From: Doryteuthis pealeii
Lineage: Eukaryota; Mollusca; Cephalopoda; Myopsida; Loliginidae
Length of the DNA: 64,000 nt
Reading direction: 5' to 3'
Assembly: GCA_023376005.1 (NCBI GenBank)
Contig: CM042181.1
Span: forward strand, 25,661,117 to 25,725,116
A model generated the notes under the pieces. It searched no databases and was not told where the DNA came from. It saw only the letters and a program-made list of their open reading frames with translations. This document shows, one piece after another, positions 35,901 through 42,975 of this stretch (positions are counted from its first letter, which is position 1; every line of letters begins with the position of its first letter). The position numbers were made by a program, and so were the translations under genes.

Positions 35901-37465
35901 CCGACCCTCTTCTTCTATAATAAGTATTAAATACTTTTCCAATTTATATAACAAAGTAATATAATCTAGACAACAGTCTAGACATCATCACTTCATTGTA
36001 TAATTTGTTCTGCTGTGCACTCGTTTTCATTTAAATCTCAAATATAAATTAAAAAACAAACTAATGCTTCAGCCTCAATTCTTTTTTAGCGCACTTCGTA
36101 TATATAACTATTTACTTTTTCCCCTTCCATGATGAACTTAGTGTCAAATGCCCGACTCACATGGGTTAACTTCATAAAGTCATCGTTACTTATCAAAATC
36201 TTAGAATTGACAAAGCCTTGCTTAGACAGTTACATTGGCCTCAAGTTGCTTAAAGTACCTGCTGTTACCCATCTAAATACTGAGCATGTCCATTGTTGCT
36301 TAACTTCGGTAATTTGGTTTTGTCTGATTTGGTTTCTTTGTTTAATGACATATAAACATTTGTGGGTTATTTAATGCCAAATCCATAATTGTTGAAGAAC
36401 AGTAGTGGTACTATTTAACCCATAGCTGAGAGATGACGTGGTTCATAACTTTCCCGAGGGCATTAGTCCTAAAGTGAACGTAATAGCGCGACTGGAGTTC
36501 GAACTCGTTTACTACGATGTCGCAGTCCAGTACGTTAGCCACTAAGCCACGGTGATTCAGTGGGAACAGTTGTTTTAGTGTTATTTGACCGTAAGCTAAT
36601 AATTTTCTCAGCTTAGACACAAGGCACCATAAGGAACCTAGTGAGAATCAAGCTCACTTGTAGTGGTCTGTTAGCGTAGCTCGTTAGTGATTACACCACG
36701 TGATGCGTTTCTCATTTTATATTAATAGCGATGTATCGCTATATAAACTAGAACCTTTACATAACAATATCTAAAACTAAAGATTCAAATCAAGTTTAAG
36801 ATTTGCATAATAAATATATATCCTTATTTTATTTCATTATTTTGTCTTTCTTTAAGAAAGCCGAGACGTTAATGAAGTTAGTATATTTTAGAATTTACCG
36901 TTATTTTTTAATGTTTTTTTTCCGCTTATTTCTATTTAAATGAAAAGCAACATTTTCTTCATAGGGGAATTCAGGGGAAATAACCTAAAAATATTAATTT
37001 TAGAGTTAAGTTTTCCTAATTCTGTATAGCGTTTTGGCTATCATGTTGAGTCAGCCGTTTTCGTGAATTTCGTCAAGAAAGCACCAAATATCTGATTTGG
37101 TTAATACAAATAAAAAAACATCATCACATTTAACCTTGCGCCAAGGCCCTGGGTGTTTTGGCACCCTCACATTTTTTTAAATGCTCATAATTCCTAGCTT
37201 GCAACTTGATTATTTCTCTCCATCCAAGTATTCTCCTTATTAAGTGAGGGCATTAATGGCAACGTCCTGGCTCAGCTGCTGTGAAATATAGGCATCATTA
37301 TTTCCTTCTTTTTGTGTGCATTACATAAAATATACAACATAGGTTCATGTAACAAATTTATTGTAATCATTATTTCAATAATTAAGTATTTCTACTTCAA
37401 GTAATGATTTATATCATATTGTTGTTATATTGAGTGTCATTTTTTCATATTTATTATCATATTAC

Positions 37466-37530
<65 letters not shown>

Positions 37531-38968
37531 AAATTGGAAATGAATCCGACAATATGAGGAAGAAAGAATAGAATGGATAATAAAAGATGAATTTAATCAA
37601 TATCACTTACACATGTGTTTCGGTCAGTTCATCTGTGTGAAAATATTCCGCACACAGAAGATTCGACCTTCATCAGAGTGAAATTTTATTTTTTAAATAA
37701 AATTTCACTCTGATTGTCGGATTCATTTCCAATTTCCATTTTTTCATATATATATATATCGCTAGAGCGTCCGCCTAGTAATCACAAGGTTTCTGGCTAG
37801 ATACCGGCCCTCGCCAACTCAGCGTATGAGTAACACAGGGATTTGTACGGTAACGGGGCTGATGGTAGGTGTGGCACTCTACCTCAGACGCTAAAATAAT
37901 CTCCTTGGTCTAGAGCTAGTGAAAAGGGGATAGACTCCTTCGATATCTGGCTGATACCGACTTTAGGCCACACCGACGACTTTACTTGCCTCTTCATATA
38001 TATAAAAGTAAGTAAGTCAACAATTATGAAATATTTTGATAACGTGAAGCACAATTTTGCAGCTCCGGGTGCTTTTGTGCGCATATCATAAATGTAACGA
38101 ACCGCATTGGGCTGTGAGATGCCGAGCTCACCTGATACTCTCCAAGTGCTACTCACCGGATTTACCTCTATGGCTTGAATCATGGTCTTGGAATCCACTA
38201 TTTGAGGCCTACCTGACCTTGCCTGATTATTGAGGTTCTTGCAGTAAGAGTGAAATATCTTAAACCATCTGTTTACTGTGAACCACTGCACCTTCACATG
38301 TCGTACAATAAATCGTTTTGGTTGCTTCCACGGCATTATGGCCCAGTTTGAATATATATAAGTTCCCGAATTAGCCTATGTTGAACGTTAATCTGTACGA
38401 CTTCCAAATCACACACCAAATGAGTGAAACAATGCACAACTTGTCAGTACACCCTCTACCATGATACTACGAACTATAGCGGTTACCTTTCACGCCTTGA
38501 ACTGCTTCGGTGACGTAATATACACACCGCAAACAAGCTCGTTCCAAAATACTGAAAAATGTTTGACTCTCGCGCGCGCGCGCGCGCGTGTGTGTGTGTG
38601 TGTTGAGAGAGAGAGAGAGAGATTGATGGATTACTCTCATACAGCAATATTAATTGCATATTTAATTTTACGTAATTTGAAACCTGTATTCACGAAATTG
38701 CAATTTGTTTTTATAACACATACATGTATTTTCGTGAAATATATATATGTATAACTTTCTCCTTACCTTTCATGTGGCGTACTCTTTGAGGATGAGGAGT
38801 GTGACGCGTGAAAAAAGAATTCATGCTGAGTTGCCCGAAGCGGTTCCCACTTCGTGTGCTTGGTCGTCTACTGACTGATGACTTTCTTGCACTGAATGGT
38901 GCATAAGTTGGTGGTAAGGTGCCGGGTCCAGAGAACCCCATTGGTTGAAGCGTTTCTAATTCTTTCAT
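19718..38968 (-). CDS. TBATA: TBATA (SPATIAL)-like protein, seven coding exons
   Basis: Exons in transcript order: 38,969-38,767; 33,663-33,499; 30,301-30,033; 29,442-29,361; 28,258-28,072; 24,792-24,653; 20,004-19,718. From the ATG at 38,968 the lengths sum to 1,332 nt, exactly 444 codons with the stop. Every junction has AG/GT sites and matching phase. Three blocks match vertebrate TBATA: FGQLSMNSFFTRHTPHPQRV near the N-terminus; MESWRQELHNF followed by MYSSETGRLMPPPSRA in the middle; and LTMLCQILNTDDMNAVQGWL with LVSELIKAAIG. The family is linked in mammals to thymic stroma, testis and brain and has been reported to bind the NEDD8-activating enzyme subunit UBA3; biochemical activity is unknown. 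At 443 residues it is longer than the human protein (about 350), with a basic, Ser/Pro-rich C-terminus. Further N-terminal exons cannot be excluded, because the first exon listed has an acceptor one base before the ATG. Confidence 0.92.
20058..20101. repeat. (TA)n microsatellite in TBATA intron 6
   Basis: A long TA tract lies 54 bp 5' of the terminal-exon acceptor in transcript direction. A second tract lies at 20,606-20,640, and a C/CT run at 20,327-20,351. Confidence 0.95.
20665..20800 (+). mobile_element. Repeat family A, short fragment
   Basis: gaatacgccaactgcaccct, then a local partial duplication (cctgcatcctttgcaggggt), and gaggctccaattctggag. The rest of the family is missing. Confidence 0.65.
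20801..21739. other. Intron 6 sequence, no further gene seen
   Basis: Includes a SINE-1 fragment on the minus strand at about 21,505-21,580 (gattgcccaccaaggttaga). The remainder is unassigned. A tcatcagg at 20,951 (cctgatga on the minus strand) resembles a hammerhead half but has no partner. Confidence 0.5.
21740..21960 (+). mobile_element. SINE-3 (tRNA-Thr-like head)
   Basis: ggttcctagttcgataccgg resembles a B-box region and is followed by cctcgccaactcagcat, then ggtgtggcgctccacccaga, then gaaaaggggatagactccct and ttaggccaccccgacgactt. Copies also lie at 34,135, 35,655, 37,765 and 55,465. The better-preserved head in the 35.6-kb copy reads ggttagctcagttagtagag. Confidence 0.8.
22185..22465 (+). 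mobile_element. SINE-1 copy
   Basis: tgtaatggttagtcataaaa head, gacgcgagttcaaatccggg B-box, ccagctatgggtaaattgta body, and a tail gtggaggagttggtatatat running into a TA tract. Confidence 0.88.
22730..23610 (+). mobile_element. Repeat family A interrupted by a solo LTR
   Basis: The left part (22,730-22,869) and right part (23,285-23,610) join to a normal family A copy: gtccatgacaagcaac continues as attccacttaggcccttact. The inserted piece is 22,870-23,280. Confidence 0.85.
22870..23280 (+). mobile_element. Solo LTR nested in repeat family A
   Basis: A 411-bp insertion starts tgtggcgttac and ends aaatcgtaca (TG...CA). It is flanked by the 4-bp duplication caac at 22,866-22,869 and 23,281-23,284. 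It contains a tattaaatgttatgtctatc polyadenylation-like stretch and the phrase cccttgtcggag, comparable to cctttgtcggaa in the LTR at 14,161. It may therefore be a distant relative. ORFs at 22871-23155 and 23100-23312 are not genes. Confidence 0.85.
23745..23835 (+). repeat. 5S rRNA-derived fragment
   Basis: ataaccgaagttaagcagcg and later gggtgaccgcttaagcaaca with gtaggtaatgtaag match the 3' half of 5S rRNA. It is diverged and lacks the 5' half, so it is not a functional gene. It could belong to a 5S-headed SINE. Confidence 0.75.
24361..24640 (+). mobile_element. SINE-1 copy
   Basis: gttgtgtaatggttatcgtt head, gctaataacattgggaaagg body, and tail gcggaagggttgggtaaat. It ends about 10 bp from the 3' splice donor of TBATA exon 6. 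Confidence 0.85.
24653..24792 (-). CDS. TBATA: TBATA-like exon 6
   Basis: 140 nt between acceptor ttttcatag and donor GTATGT. It encodes LILETPRPVTGMPRNQEEHE, then basic RRPNRKRQ and VSPTVCESQDK. Low conservation is expected here. Supported by splice sites and by phase (2 in, 1 out). Confidence 0.88.
25365..25605 (+). mobile_element. Repeat family E copy
   Basis: ctgcagaatgccagagtatt, then aagcagccaatcaggagtca, then ctgttttgggtactagttca, ending ctgactaactaacttcaa. A near-identical copy is at 62,995. Confidence 0.8.
25606..26934. other. Intron 5 sequence without recognised gene
   Basis: A short local repeat of gaagataccagat occurs three times at 26,167-26,222. A trace of the family with aatacctaccaccagct lies near 26,640. 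No exon recognised. Confidence 0.5.
26935..28025 (-). mobile_element. LINE fragments (family G), with a tandem duplication
   Basis: The minus strand encodes reverse transcriptase C-terminal pieces: ISTLDGWFKYFGCNISSTES and DVNIHIGKSWNAIDRLSIIW (27,459-27,610), and NYTKMLRRVLNRSWKQHPT with LYSHLLHLTQTIQVRRTRY (26,940-27,080). The block 27,328-27,672 is repeated with about 10-15 percent differences at 27,684-28,025. Inserts of unrelated DNA and frameshifts break the ORF. The left duplicate ends and the right one starts with the same gattttgcgcctcc-type phrase. Confidence 0.85.
28072..28258 (-). CDS. TBATA: TBATA-like exon 5
   Basis: 187 nt. The acceptor is tgtttccag, where the second AG belongs to the exon so that G|AG restores Glu. 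The donor is GTATTT. It encodes RNLVSELIKAAIGSQLEEG, then a charged Pro/Lys-rich stretch ending QHKVD. Phase 2 at the end. Confidence 0.9.
28408..28815 (+). mobile_element. MITE family B copy in TBATA intron 4
   Basis: Starts taccttgatttacaagttta and ends cgcaagtcaatgta. The body shares gaaatgccatcaatccgttt and tgacagctcgtaactcag. It is followed by a TA tract at 28,820. Confidence 0.8.
29104..29146 (+). ncRNA. Hammerhead ribozyme, type I, in TBATA intron 4 (antisense to the gene)
   Basis: Core ctgatga (29,109-29,115). Stem II is GACGU/ACGUC with loop GAA (29,116-29,128). gaaa is at 29,129-29,132 and stem III is ACA/UGU. The cleavage triplet is GUC with cleavage after C29141. Stem I pairs tgt (29,142-29,144) with aca (29,106-29,108). 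This is the only copy here with the preferred GUC triplet, though stem I is short. CA and TA tracts follow directly (29,149-29,193). A decayed relative lies at 58,763-58,800. Confidence 0.72.
29361..29442 (-). CDS. TBATA: TBATA-like exon 4
   Basis: 82 nt between a T-rich acceptor (ttttttttag) and donor GTAACT. It encodes VLTMLCQILNTDDMNAVQGW and then LMCAGDK, aligning with the conserved leucine-rich helix block of TBATA. It is too short to appear as an ORF on its own. Confidence 0.92.
29680..29752 (+). repeat. 28-bp tandem repeat, about 2.5 copies
   Basis: tcagcccatttcaaatctgg plus ctgtctt repeats. ORFs at 29588-29806 and 29667-29849 exist only because of it. Confidence 0.9.
30033..30301 (-). 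CDS. TBATA: TBATA-like exon 3
   Basis: 269 nt between acceptor gtcttccag and donor GTGAGT. It encodes QMESWRQELHNFTSQLG, a variable linker, then MYSSETGRLMPPPSRAM and EKLFNQLSEQSYQTEMEN. It ends in phase 0. The SSETGRL motif aligns with the conserved SAETGRL of vertebrate TBATA. Confidence 0.92.
30302..31188. other. Intron 2 sequence with TA tracts
   Basis: The dispersed phrase gtggctacccggcgttgtct (30,373) also occurs near 58,206 and 62,940 (complement), marking an unclassified repeat. TA tracts lie at 30,668-30,682 and 30,966-30,997. No gene. Confidence 0.6.
31180..31230 (-). ncRNA. Decayed hammerhead-like motif
   Basis: On the minus strand ctgacga is followed by A, then GGGAU/AUCCC with loop CUUU, then gaaat. 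Core elements and a strong stem II are present, but I cannot draw a convincing stem III. There is an extra A before stem II, and stem I is weak. It is probably an inactive member of the hammerhead-bearing repeats, in sense orientation in TBATA intron 2. Confidence 0.45.
31627..31797 (-). mobile_element. SINE-1 copy, minus strand
   Basis: Complement of the body (accaaggttaaagagcccag) and of the B-box (ggatttgaactc), ending tacgccacgagtg. Confidence 0.8.
31970..32230. mobile_element. Dispersed repeat family F
   Basis: GC-rich block with ccaaagctcatgggtgg, aaaaatgcgtcgatcccgtc, gcaataaacccagccctgcc and cccctccccgaaggacggg. A second copy is at 39,120-39,410 and degraded ones at 43,400-43,870. 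The ORF 31983-32228 is not conserved between copies. Confidence 0.75.
32231..33498. other. Intron 2 sequence with microsatellites
   Basis: GA and TA tracts at 32,881-32,900 and 32,936-32,965. Around them the text around 32,770-32,860 (aaatcagagggggtcacagt) and 33,190-33,330 (complement: gtgacccctttgattttaca) forms a loose inverted repeat about 0.5 kb apart. No gene. Confidence 0.55.
33499..33663 (-). CDS. TBATA: TBATA-like exon 2
   Basis: 165 nt between acceptor tatttccag and donor GTAAGT. It encodes LLDVPICIVIDNVEPPSRP, which continues the family block after HMKG, then KGLRNFYKEKVLPKHGP. Phase 1 at both ends. Confidence 0.9.
33664..34134. other. Intron 1 sequence, no gene seen
   Basis: A short inverted pair aacattagtgtatccattga / tgatacactaac near 33,811-33,840. 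No domain. Confidence 0.5.
34135..34372 (-). mobile_element. SINE-3 copy
   Basis: Plus-strand text ggcctaaagtcggtatcagc, gagggagtctatcccctttt, accatcagct-like block and gttggcgagggccggaattg. The tRNA-like head is on the minus strand at the right end, next to the 5S-derived fragment. Confidence 0.8.
34376..34460 (-). repeat. 5S rRNA 3'-half, well preserved
   Basis: Minus strand reads tgatcaccgaagttaagcag, then gtcgagcctggtcagtact, then ggatgggtgaccgcttggga and taccaggtgctgtaagc, matching 5S rRNA from about position 28 to the end. The first 27 or so bases are missing, so the A-box side of the internal promoter is incomplete. It is not a functional gene; it could be a pseudogene or part of a composite SINE with the adjacent SINE-3. 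Confidence 0.85.
34461..35219. other. Intron 1 spacer, no gene seen
   Basis: Unique AT-rich sequence with no recognised domain or repeat boundary. Confidence 0.5.
35220..35384 (-). other. Possible small basic ORF (unassigned)
   Basis: The minus strand encodes a reading frame whose C-terminal part is strikingly charged: LVKQSMKMGKKERKEA, then RARRKERQQQPQQASL before a stop. Composition is unlike the repeat translations around it. It could be a retrocopy fragment of a basic protein or chance. There are no splice sites I trust, and it lies inside TBATA intron 1 on the same strand. No function assigned. Confidence 0.25.
35655..35907 (-). mobile_element. SINE-3 copy, best preserved
   Basis: The minus strand begins at the right end with ggttagctcagttagtagag and tgttcggctagaaaccaca, a tRNA-Thr-like 5' half, then B-box-like cctagttcgatactgg. 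The rest follows the family to gtaaagtcgtcagggtggcc at the left. Confidence 0.85.
36255..36320 (-). repeat. Degenerate 5S-derived fragment
   Basis: gttacccatctaaatactga and tgcttaacttcggtaatt are diverged complements of the 5S 3' half. It is adjacent to the SINE-2 tail at 36,330, again pairing a 5S piece with a SINE. Confidence 0.6.
36330..36555 (-). mobile_element. SINE-2 copy
   Basis: Tail complement (tgtttaatgacatataaaca, ttatttaatgccaaa), then body ctatttaacccatagctgag, then the B-box complement ggagttcgaactcg and the head complement acgttagccactaagccacg. Confidence 0.85.
36556..37479. other. Intron 1 spacer, no gene seen
   Basis: AT-rich. A further tRNA-like complement at about 36,630-36,700 (gtagctcgttagtgattac-type text) may be another decayed SINE head. 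A TA tract at 37,480-37,521 borders the next element. Confidence 0.5.
37528..37737. mobile_element. Inverted-repeat element with a hammerhead motif in the left arm
   Basis: gaaattggaaatgaatccga at 37,528 is mirrored at 37,718-37,737, and gtgaaattttatt at 37,679 by aataaaatttcac at 37,697. Between these the left arm holds a complete hammerhead on the minus strand. In the right arm the ribozyme is deleted, with ctctga joining directly to ttgtcgg. TA tracts lie outside both ends. Same architecture as the 17-kb and 53-kb elements. Confidence 0.8.
37602..37683 (-). ncRNA. Hammerhead ribozyme, type I, in TBATA intron 1 (sense strand)
   Basis: On the minus strand the core is ctgatga (37,676-37,670). 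Stem II is ggtc/gacc enclosing a long stem-loop with its own pairing (ctgtgtg/cacacag). gaaa is at 37,621-37,618 and stem III is ACAC/GUGU with loop AU. The cleavage triplet is GUA with cleavage after 37,608. Stem I pairs agtga with tcact (five pairs). There is one extra A before stem II. It would be transcribed within the TBATA pre-mRNA. Confidence 0.7.
37765..37990 (+). mobile_element. SINE-3 copy
   Basis: cgctagagcgtccgcctagt head, gctagataccggccctcgcc, body gtgtggcactctacctcaga and gaaaaggggatagactcctt, end gactttaggccacaccgacg. It abuts the mariner fragment, and the ORF at 37884-38336 runs across both. Confidence 0.8.
38037..38336 (-). pseudogene. mariner transposase, N-terminal helix-turn-helix fragment
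   Basis: The minus strand encodes WFTVNRWFKIFHSYCKNLNN, then QARSGRPQIVDSKTMIQAIE and NPVSSTWRVSGELGISQPNA, the paired helix-turn-helix DNA-binding region of mariner-family transposases. The catalytic domain is missing. The frame then runs into SINE-3 sequence. It is a dead fragment in TBATA intron 1. Confidence 0.85.
38569..38622. repeat. (CG)n/(TG)n/(GA)n compound microsatellite
   Basis: A tract of alternating CG then TG then GA about 150 bp past the exon 1 donor. The alternating purine-pyrimidine CG/TG part is a potential Z-DNA former. Confidence 0.9.
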
Positions 38969-38969
38969 G
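38767..38969 (-). CDS. TBATA: TBATA-like exon 1 (coding)
   Basis: Acceptor ttttttttcag precedes C-ATG, and donor GTAAGG follows AAAG. It encodes about 67 residues from MKELETLQPMGFSGPG through a Ser/Arg-rich stretch to the family signature RFGQLSMNSFFTRHTPHPQ. It ends in phase 1. The ATG is taken as start because nothing upstream in frame is supported, but the splice acceptor shows that at least one more exon, perhaps untranslated, lies to the right. Confidence 0.85.
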
Positions 38970-39025
38970 CTGAAAAAAAATAGTCTATATAAATAACGCA
39001 ATGCAAAATAGACGTTTGTATGTGC

Positions 39026-39027
<2 letters not shown>

Positions 39028-39060
<33 letters not shown>
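39028..39060. repeat. (TG)n microsatellite upstream of TBATA exon 1
   Basis: Lies about 60 bp upstream of the exon 1 acceptor in transcript direction. Confidence 0.9.
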
Positions 39061-39061
<1 letters not shown>

Positions 39062-39119
39062 CATGAGTGTTTGCATGCGTGCAGACGCCATCCAACACAT
39101 ATATAACGTTTTTATGTTA

Positions 39120-39410
39120 TTTACCTCGCATCCCACGTATGCGGGTATGACACAAGGTCGTTAATGTGAGACCACACGCGAACCGAAGCTCATGGGGATG
39201 GCAAGTGCAAAAAAATGCGTAGACCCCGTCGGCATTTACCTTCAAGGCGGGCACTTCTTGCACTGGGTATTAAACTCAGCCCTGTCCCTTTAAATCGGGT
39301 GTTGCCTGGTGTGGGGAAGCCCCCCCCTGGTATCACGTCGTTGATTTCATTAATAGTCTAGTGACCGAATCCACCGAATCCCCACCCCGAAGAGCGGGTT
39401 TCTGTTCTAT
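39120..39410. mobile_element. Repeat family F copy
   Basis: accgaagctcatggggatgg, aaaaaatgcgtagaccccgt and ccaccccgaagagcgggttt, parallel to 31,970-32,230. Confidence 0.75.
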
Positions 39411-40667
39411 TTTTTTATTAGATATTTCTTTTTAATAAATCAACCTTTGTTATTGCGAAAGTTATTCGAACTTTTGCTTTATTCGCTAACTTGGAGCATT
39501 TTGTATTTAATTTTTTTTCATTCATTTTAATTCAAAACCGAAAAAAGTCATGATAGAAGAGGAAAAATAAAAATAATGATACCCGTAAAAAATGATATTG
39601 TTAAAATAAATCTACGTCAGAAGTTATCACCCTTGGTCAAAGTATACAGAAATCAGATCATTAGCAGTAAGAGCGCGAACACAGACCCCATCAGACCACA
39701 TACGATTATCATTTATTTGCGGATTGAACTAGAAATTGTTTTATTCTCTAAGAATATTTAACTGTTTTGCGCTAACAAAAATATTGCAACGATTTTCCTT
39801 TTTTGTTGTTATAAAATCCCGATTTTTGCATGTCTATTACATACATGCAAACATCCGATTTTTATAGTATAGACTAGCCGAGCTACCCGGCGTTACCAGG
39901 GATTTTAAAAGTTAAAAATACATCTCTTACCTATATTTATTGTTTTTTTTTCTTCTATATCTTTATTTAATCTTTTATTCTTCATATCCCTTATCTAACA
40001 ACAGTTCTGCTATTTGGGCGCTAGGGGGCACAAAAGTTAATTACCTTATGTTTCTGTCAATGGCCACTTGGTGGCGGAGTCAAGTAGTATATAAAAAGAG
40101 CGTGGCAAAGTTAAAAGCTTTTTTTCCTCGATCATCAAATAGTATACACGTGCATTCTCATCCATAGACAGAAGACTTGCGCCCCAACAAACACATGTCA
40201 CATGACGCACGACATCATTGCCTAAATATGTGAGTCTTTATTCAAAACTTCTTTTTCTCTATTTCTCGGAATTTTTTAGAAATACCTGAAGAAGGCCGGA
40301 GGGCACATCAGCCAAAACGTTATACAAATGACAATAAGGACAATAGTTCGAATAATCCAAATAATACTTCTTTTTCTCTTACATGTAAGTACATTAAATA
40401 CTCTGGAACCTACACACAAGGGTATTCCTTCATTTAACACTTTCATCGTCTATTGCCTACGTATGTCTGGAACTCTACAACTTACTAAAGACTCTTTTAT
40501 TCATGATAGGACATTTCTTTATAAAACTCTTTATATGCCTCTTCTTGTTAAGCAATCTATTCTTGTATTGCTTTACTAAATAAAAGCAATAAATCGTTCT
40601 TGTTAATCCGTCGATAATTAAAAAAAATATATCCCACAAGAGGATATATCAAACTACACTATTAGGA
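39411..40667. other. Unassigned DNA with a hammerhead-like trace
   Basis: At 40,286 cctgaagaaggc is followed by a pairable gcc and then aaaac instead of gaaac, so the conserved G12 is lost and the motif is not called as a ribozyme. ORFs here (39576-39761, 39940-40167, 40328-40579) have no recognisable domain. Search for TBATA 5' exons was inconclusive. Confidence 0.5.
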
Positions 40668-40960
40668 AGCGCGTGGTGTAATGGTTAAAGTCATGGGACA
40701 CGGACTCGTCGACCCGAGTTCAAATCCTGGACGTGGTAATTGCATTTCACTTAGCGCTAATACCCATGGGAAAGGTATGAATCCTACTCTTCCTCCAGCT
40801 ATGGGTAAATAGTAGGACAAACTGGGCTCTTTAACCTTGGTTAGGCAACCGGTCTTGGAGAAGGAAAACTCTGAATTCAAACCTGTTGAACTCCGCTTAA
40901 GAAATTGACCTTGTGTCACATCCTGCTTATTTATCGTGCGGAGGAGTTGGTAAATATATA
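40668..40960 (+). mobile_element. SINE-1 copy, best-preserved head
   Basis: gcgcgtggtgtaatggttaa (A-box region), cgacccgagttcaaatcctg (B-box), tacccatgggaaaggtatga body, and a tail ending gtgcggaggagttggtaaat with an internal insertion (cttatttat) before it. Confidence 0.9.
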
Positions 40961-41709
40961 TATCAAACTACACTCAGAATTACGCAACAAAGTGTTTAAA
41001 TTGTTTCACCTTAAATCTGTGGCACTAAGATACGACAAACATACGAAGACAACCTTCAGTCCTCGATATTATAGTTTGTAGTTTGTCCTCTACAAGAAGA
41101 AATATTCCTCCAAGAATAATTCCTCTACAGAATGGTATCTCTGACGTTAGCAAAAGAGACAGGTTCGTAAGGATTAAAAAACCACACAACACAAAGTTTG
41201 ACGACAGGACGCTAATAGAGGAGGAAGGTGTGGCACTTTGTGCAGTTTGTGACGTAGTAGTGGGCAGCTAAATGTATGTCGTCAGCTGGCAAGAAGTTTA
41301 CTTAAGTCGGATGCTAGAACATGGGTCTATCATGTAGGTCTTTACTTATTTTCTATCTTTCAACTCCTCACTGGACGAAGCTCTCACTCTAACGTCCGGT
41401 TTGGATCTGTTGTTGGGGCTTGAGCCGGCTGAATATATGTAGATTCAACCCCACACACTGCCCTTGATTGACCACCCAGAAAATGGGTACTAACTTTTTC
41501 TGCGCAGAATCAAGATTCCAATCTCTCTTATAATTGCACACATTAATTTATTACTGGACTGCTAGATACCCATTTTCCAACAATTAACTTTTTCAAGACC
41601 CATTTTCTCTTAAACTAGTCACTCAAAGATATTATCTTTAAGTGACCAACTTGAATAGAAACATTTAAGATAGTCGTACATTCCTTATAACCTTCCCGAA
41701 CCTTTTCTG
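40961..41709. other. Spacer, no gene seen
   Basis: A 62-codon ORF at 41083-41271 has no recognisable domain. An imperfect inverted repeat of accttcttcaa-type text was not found. Otherwise unassigned. Confidence 0.45.
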
Positions 41710-42160
41710 GCTGCCGCCCTGTCGGCTGAGACGTTAGAATGCACCGACTGCACCTCTACAGAGGGGTAAGAGTCCACCAATGGGGCCACCTGCAGGTCGT
41801 GGGTGGTGACCCATGATGCTTAATGATAGAACCCAGGTAGTTGAGCAGTGTCTGAGTTGCAATACTCCACTTTGGTCCTTACTTGGGCTAGACGAGCAGT
41901 CGGAGAAGCCCTCTCCGATCAATTGGCTGGTCACATCAAGCCCTAGCACCTATATAATTTTCCAAACCCTATTGCCCTAATGGCAAGCCCAACCCTTTTT
42001 ATCATATGGGTGCTAGAAGGCAGTGGCTGAGGGTCTACATGTCCTGGGAATGACGTTAAACTCTATCTGATGGGGAGGTTCCAGTTTTGGGGGCTTGGGG
42101 AATGTGGAGCACCCCTTTATCACCATTGCTCCCTGGTTCACTCTGACCCGGAGTGGTAAT
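41710..42160 (+). mobile_element. Repeat family A copy
   Basis: gaatgcaccgactgcacctc, acccatgatgcttaatgata, actccactttggtccttact, caatggcaagcccaaccc-type text and the end actctgacccggagtggtaa followed by a CA tract. Confidence 0.85.
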
Positions 42161-42251
42161 ACACACACACACACATGGACCAAACACATTCTATTTTCCT
42201 TCTTTTTTTTTTTCTCTGGCCGTATTTTCACTTAAACGCTGTGTCACAAAT

Positions 42252-42520
42252 AGTTATGGTCGTAGGAAATCTGCGACCCGAGTTCAAATCCTAGACGAGG
42301 CAGTTTGCATTTCACATATCGCTAATACTTTCGGGAAAGGTATGAATCCAACTGTTTTCCCTCCTGCTATGGGTTAATAGTAAGTCTGGCTGGGCTTTTT
42401 AACCTTTGTTTACCAACCAGTCTAGGAGAAGGAAAACTCTTAATTCAAACCTGTTAAACTCTGCAAAAGAAATTGGCCATATGTTACATCCTACTCGTTC
42501 GGAGAAGTTGGTAAATATTC
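42252..42520 (+). mobile_element. SINE-1 copy, head truncated
   Basis: Starts within the head at ctgcgacccgagttcaaatc. The body contains gctaatactttcgggaaagg and the tail ttcggagaagttggtaaat. Confidence 0.85.
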
Positions 42521-42744
42521 TACTTGCGTATCATGCGACTTTCTGGGTTCTAAATCTTAGCCTAATATTAGGAAGTCCCACCATAGGTGAGATACAAAGT
42601 TTGTTTGTGTAAATAATTGGCCAAGGCTAGGCCTAGGACAGCTGGTACGTCTACAATTTCCAGCTGCAAAAAGGTTAAACTTTGGCCAAAGAAAGTCGCA
42701 TGATACACGAGTATCTTAAGTATTCATAATACATACTTTCTGAT

Positions 42745-42975
42745 TAGTTGGTTTGATTTCTTTGTTTAATGGCATATTAACCTTTTGGGGTTATTTAATG
42801 CCAAAGCAATCCCTGTAAAATAATAGTAGTAGTACTATACAACCCATAGCTGTGGATGTGGGAGTTCATACACTTCCCAAGGGTATGAGTCCGAAAGTGA
42901 ACGTAATATTTCGACTGGAGTTTGAATTCGCTTACTATTTTGTAACAGTCCAGTACGTTATCCACACCGTCACGT
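42745..42975 (-). mobile_element. SINE-2 copy
   Basis: ttggtttgatttctttgttt, ttatttaatgccaaagcaat, body gaacgtaatatttcgactgg and head complement agtccagtacgttatccaca. Confidence 0.8.

Noticed and set aside
40280..40330. Hammerhead-like ctgaagaaggc...gccaaaac
   Set aside because: Conserved G12 replaced (aaaac instead of gaaac) and stem III unclear.
40668..40740. tRNA gene at the SINE-1 head
   Set aside because: A- and B-boxes are present, but no cloverleaf with a paired acceptor stem, and the same head is repeated with a common SINE body.
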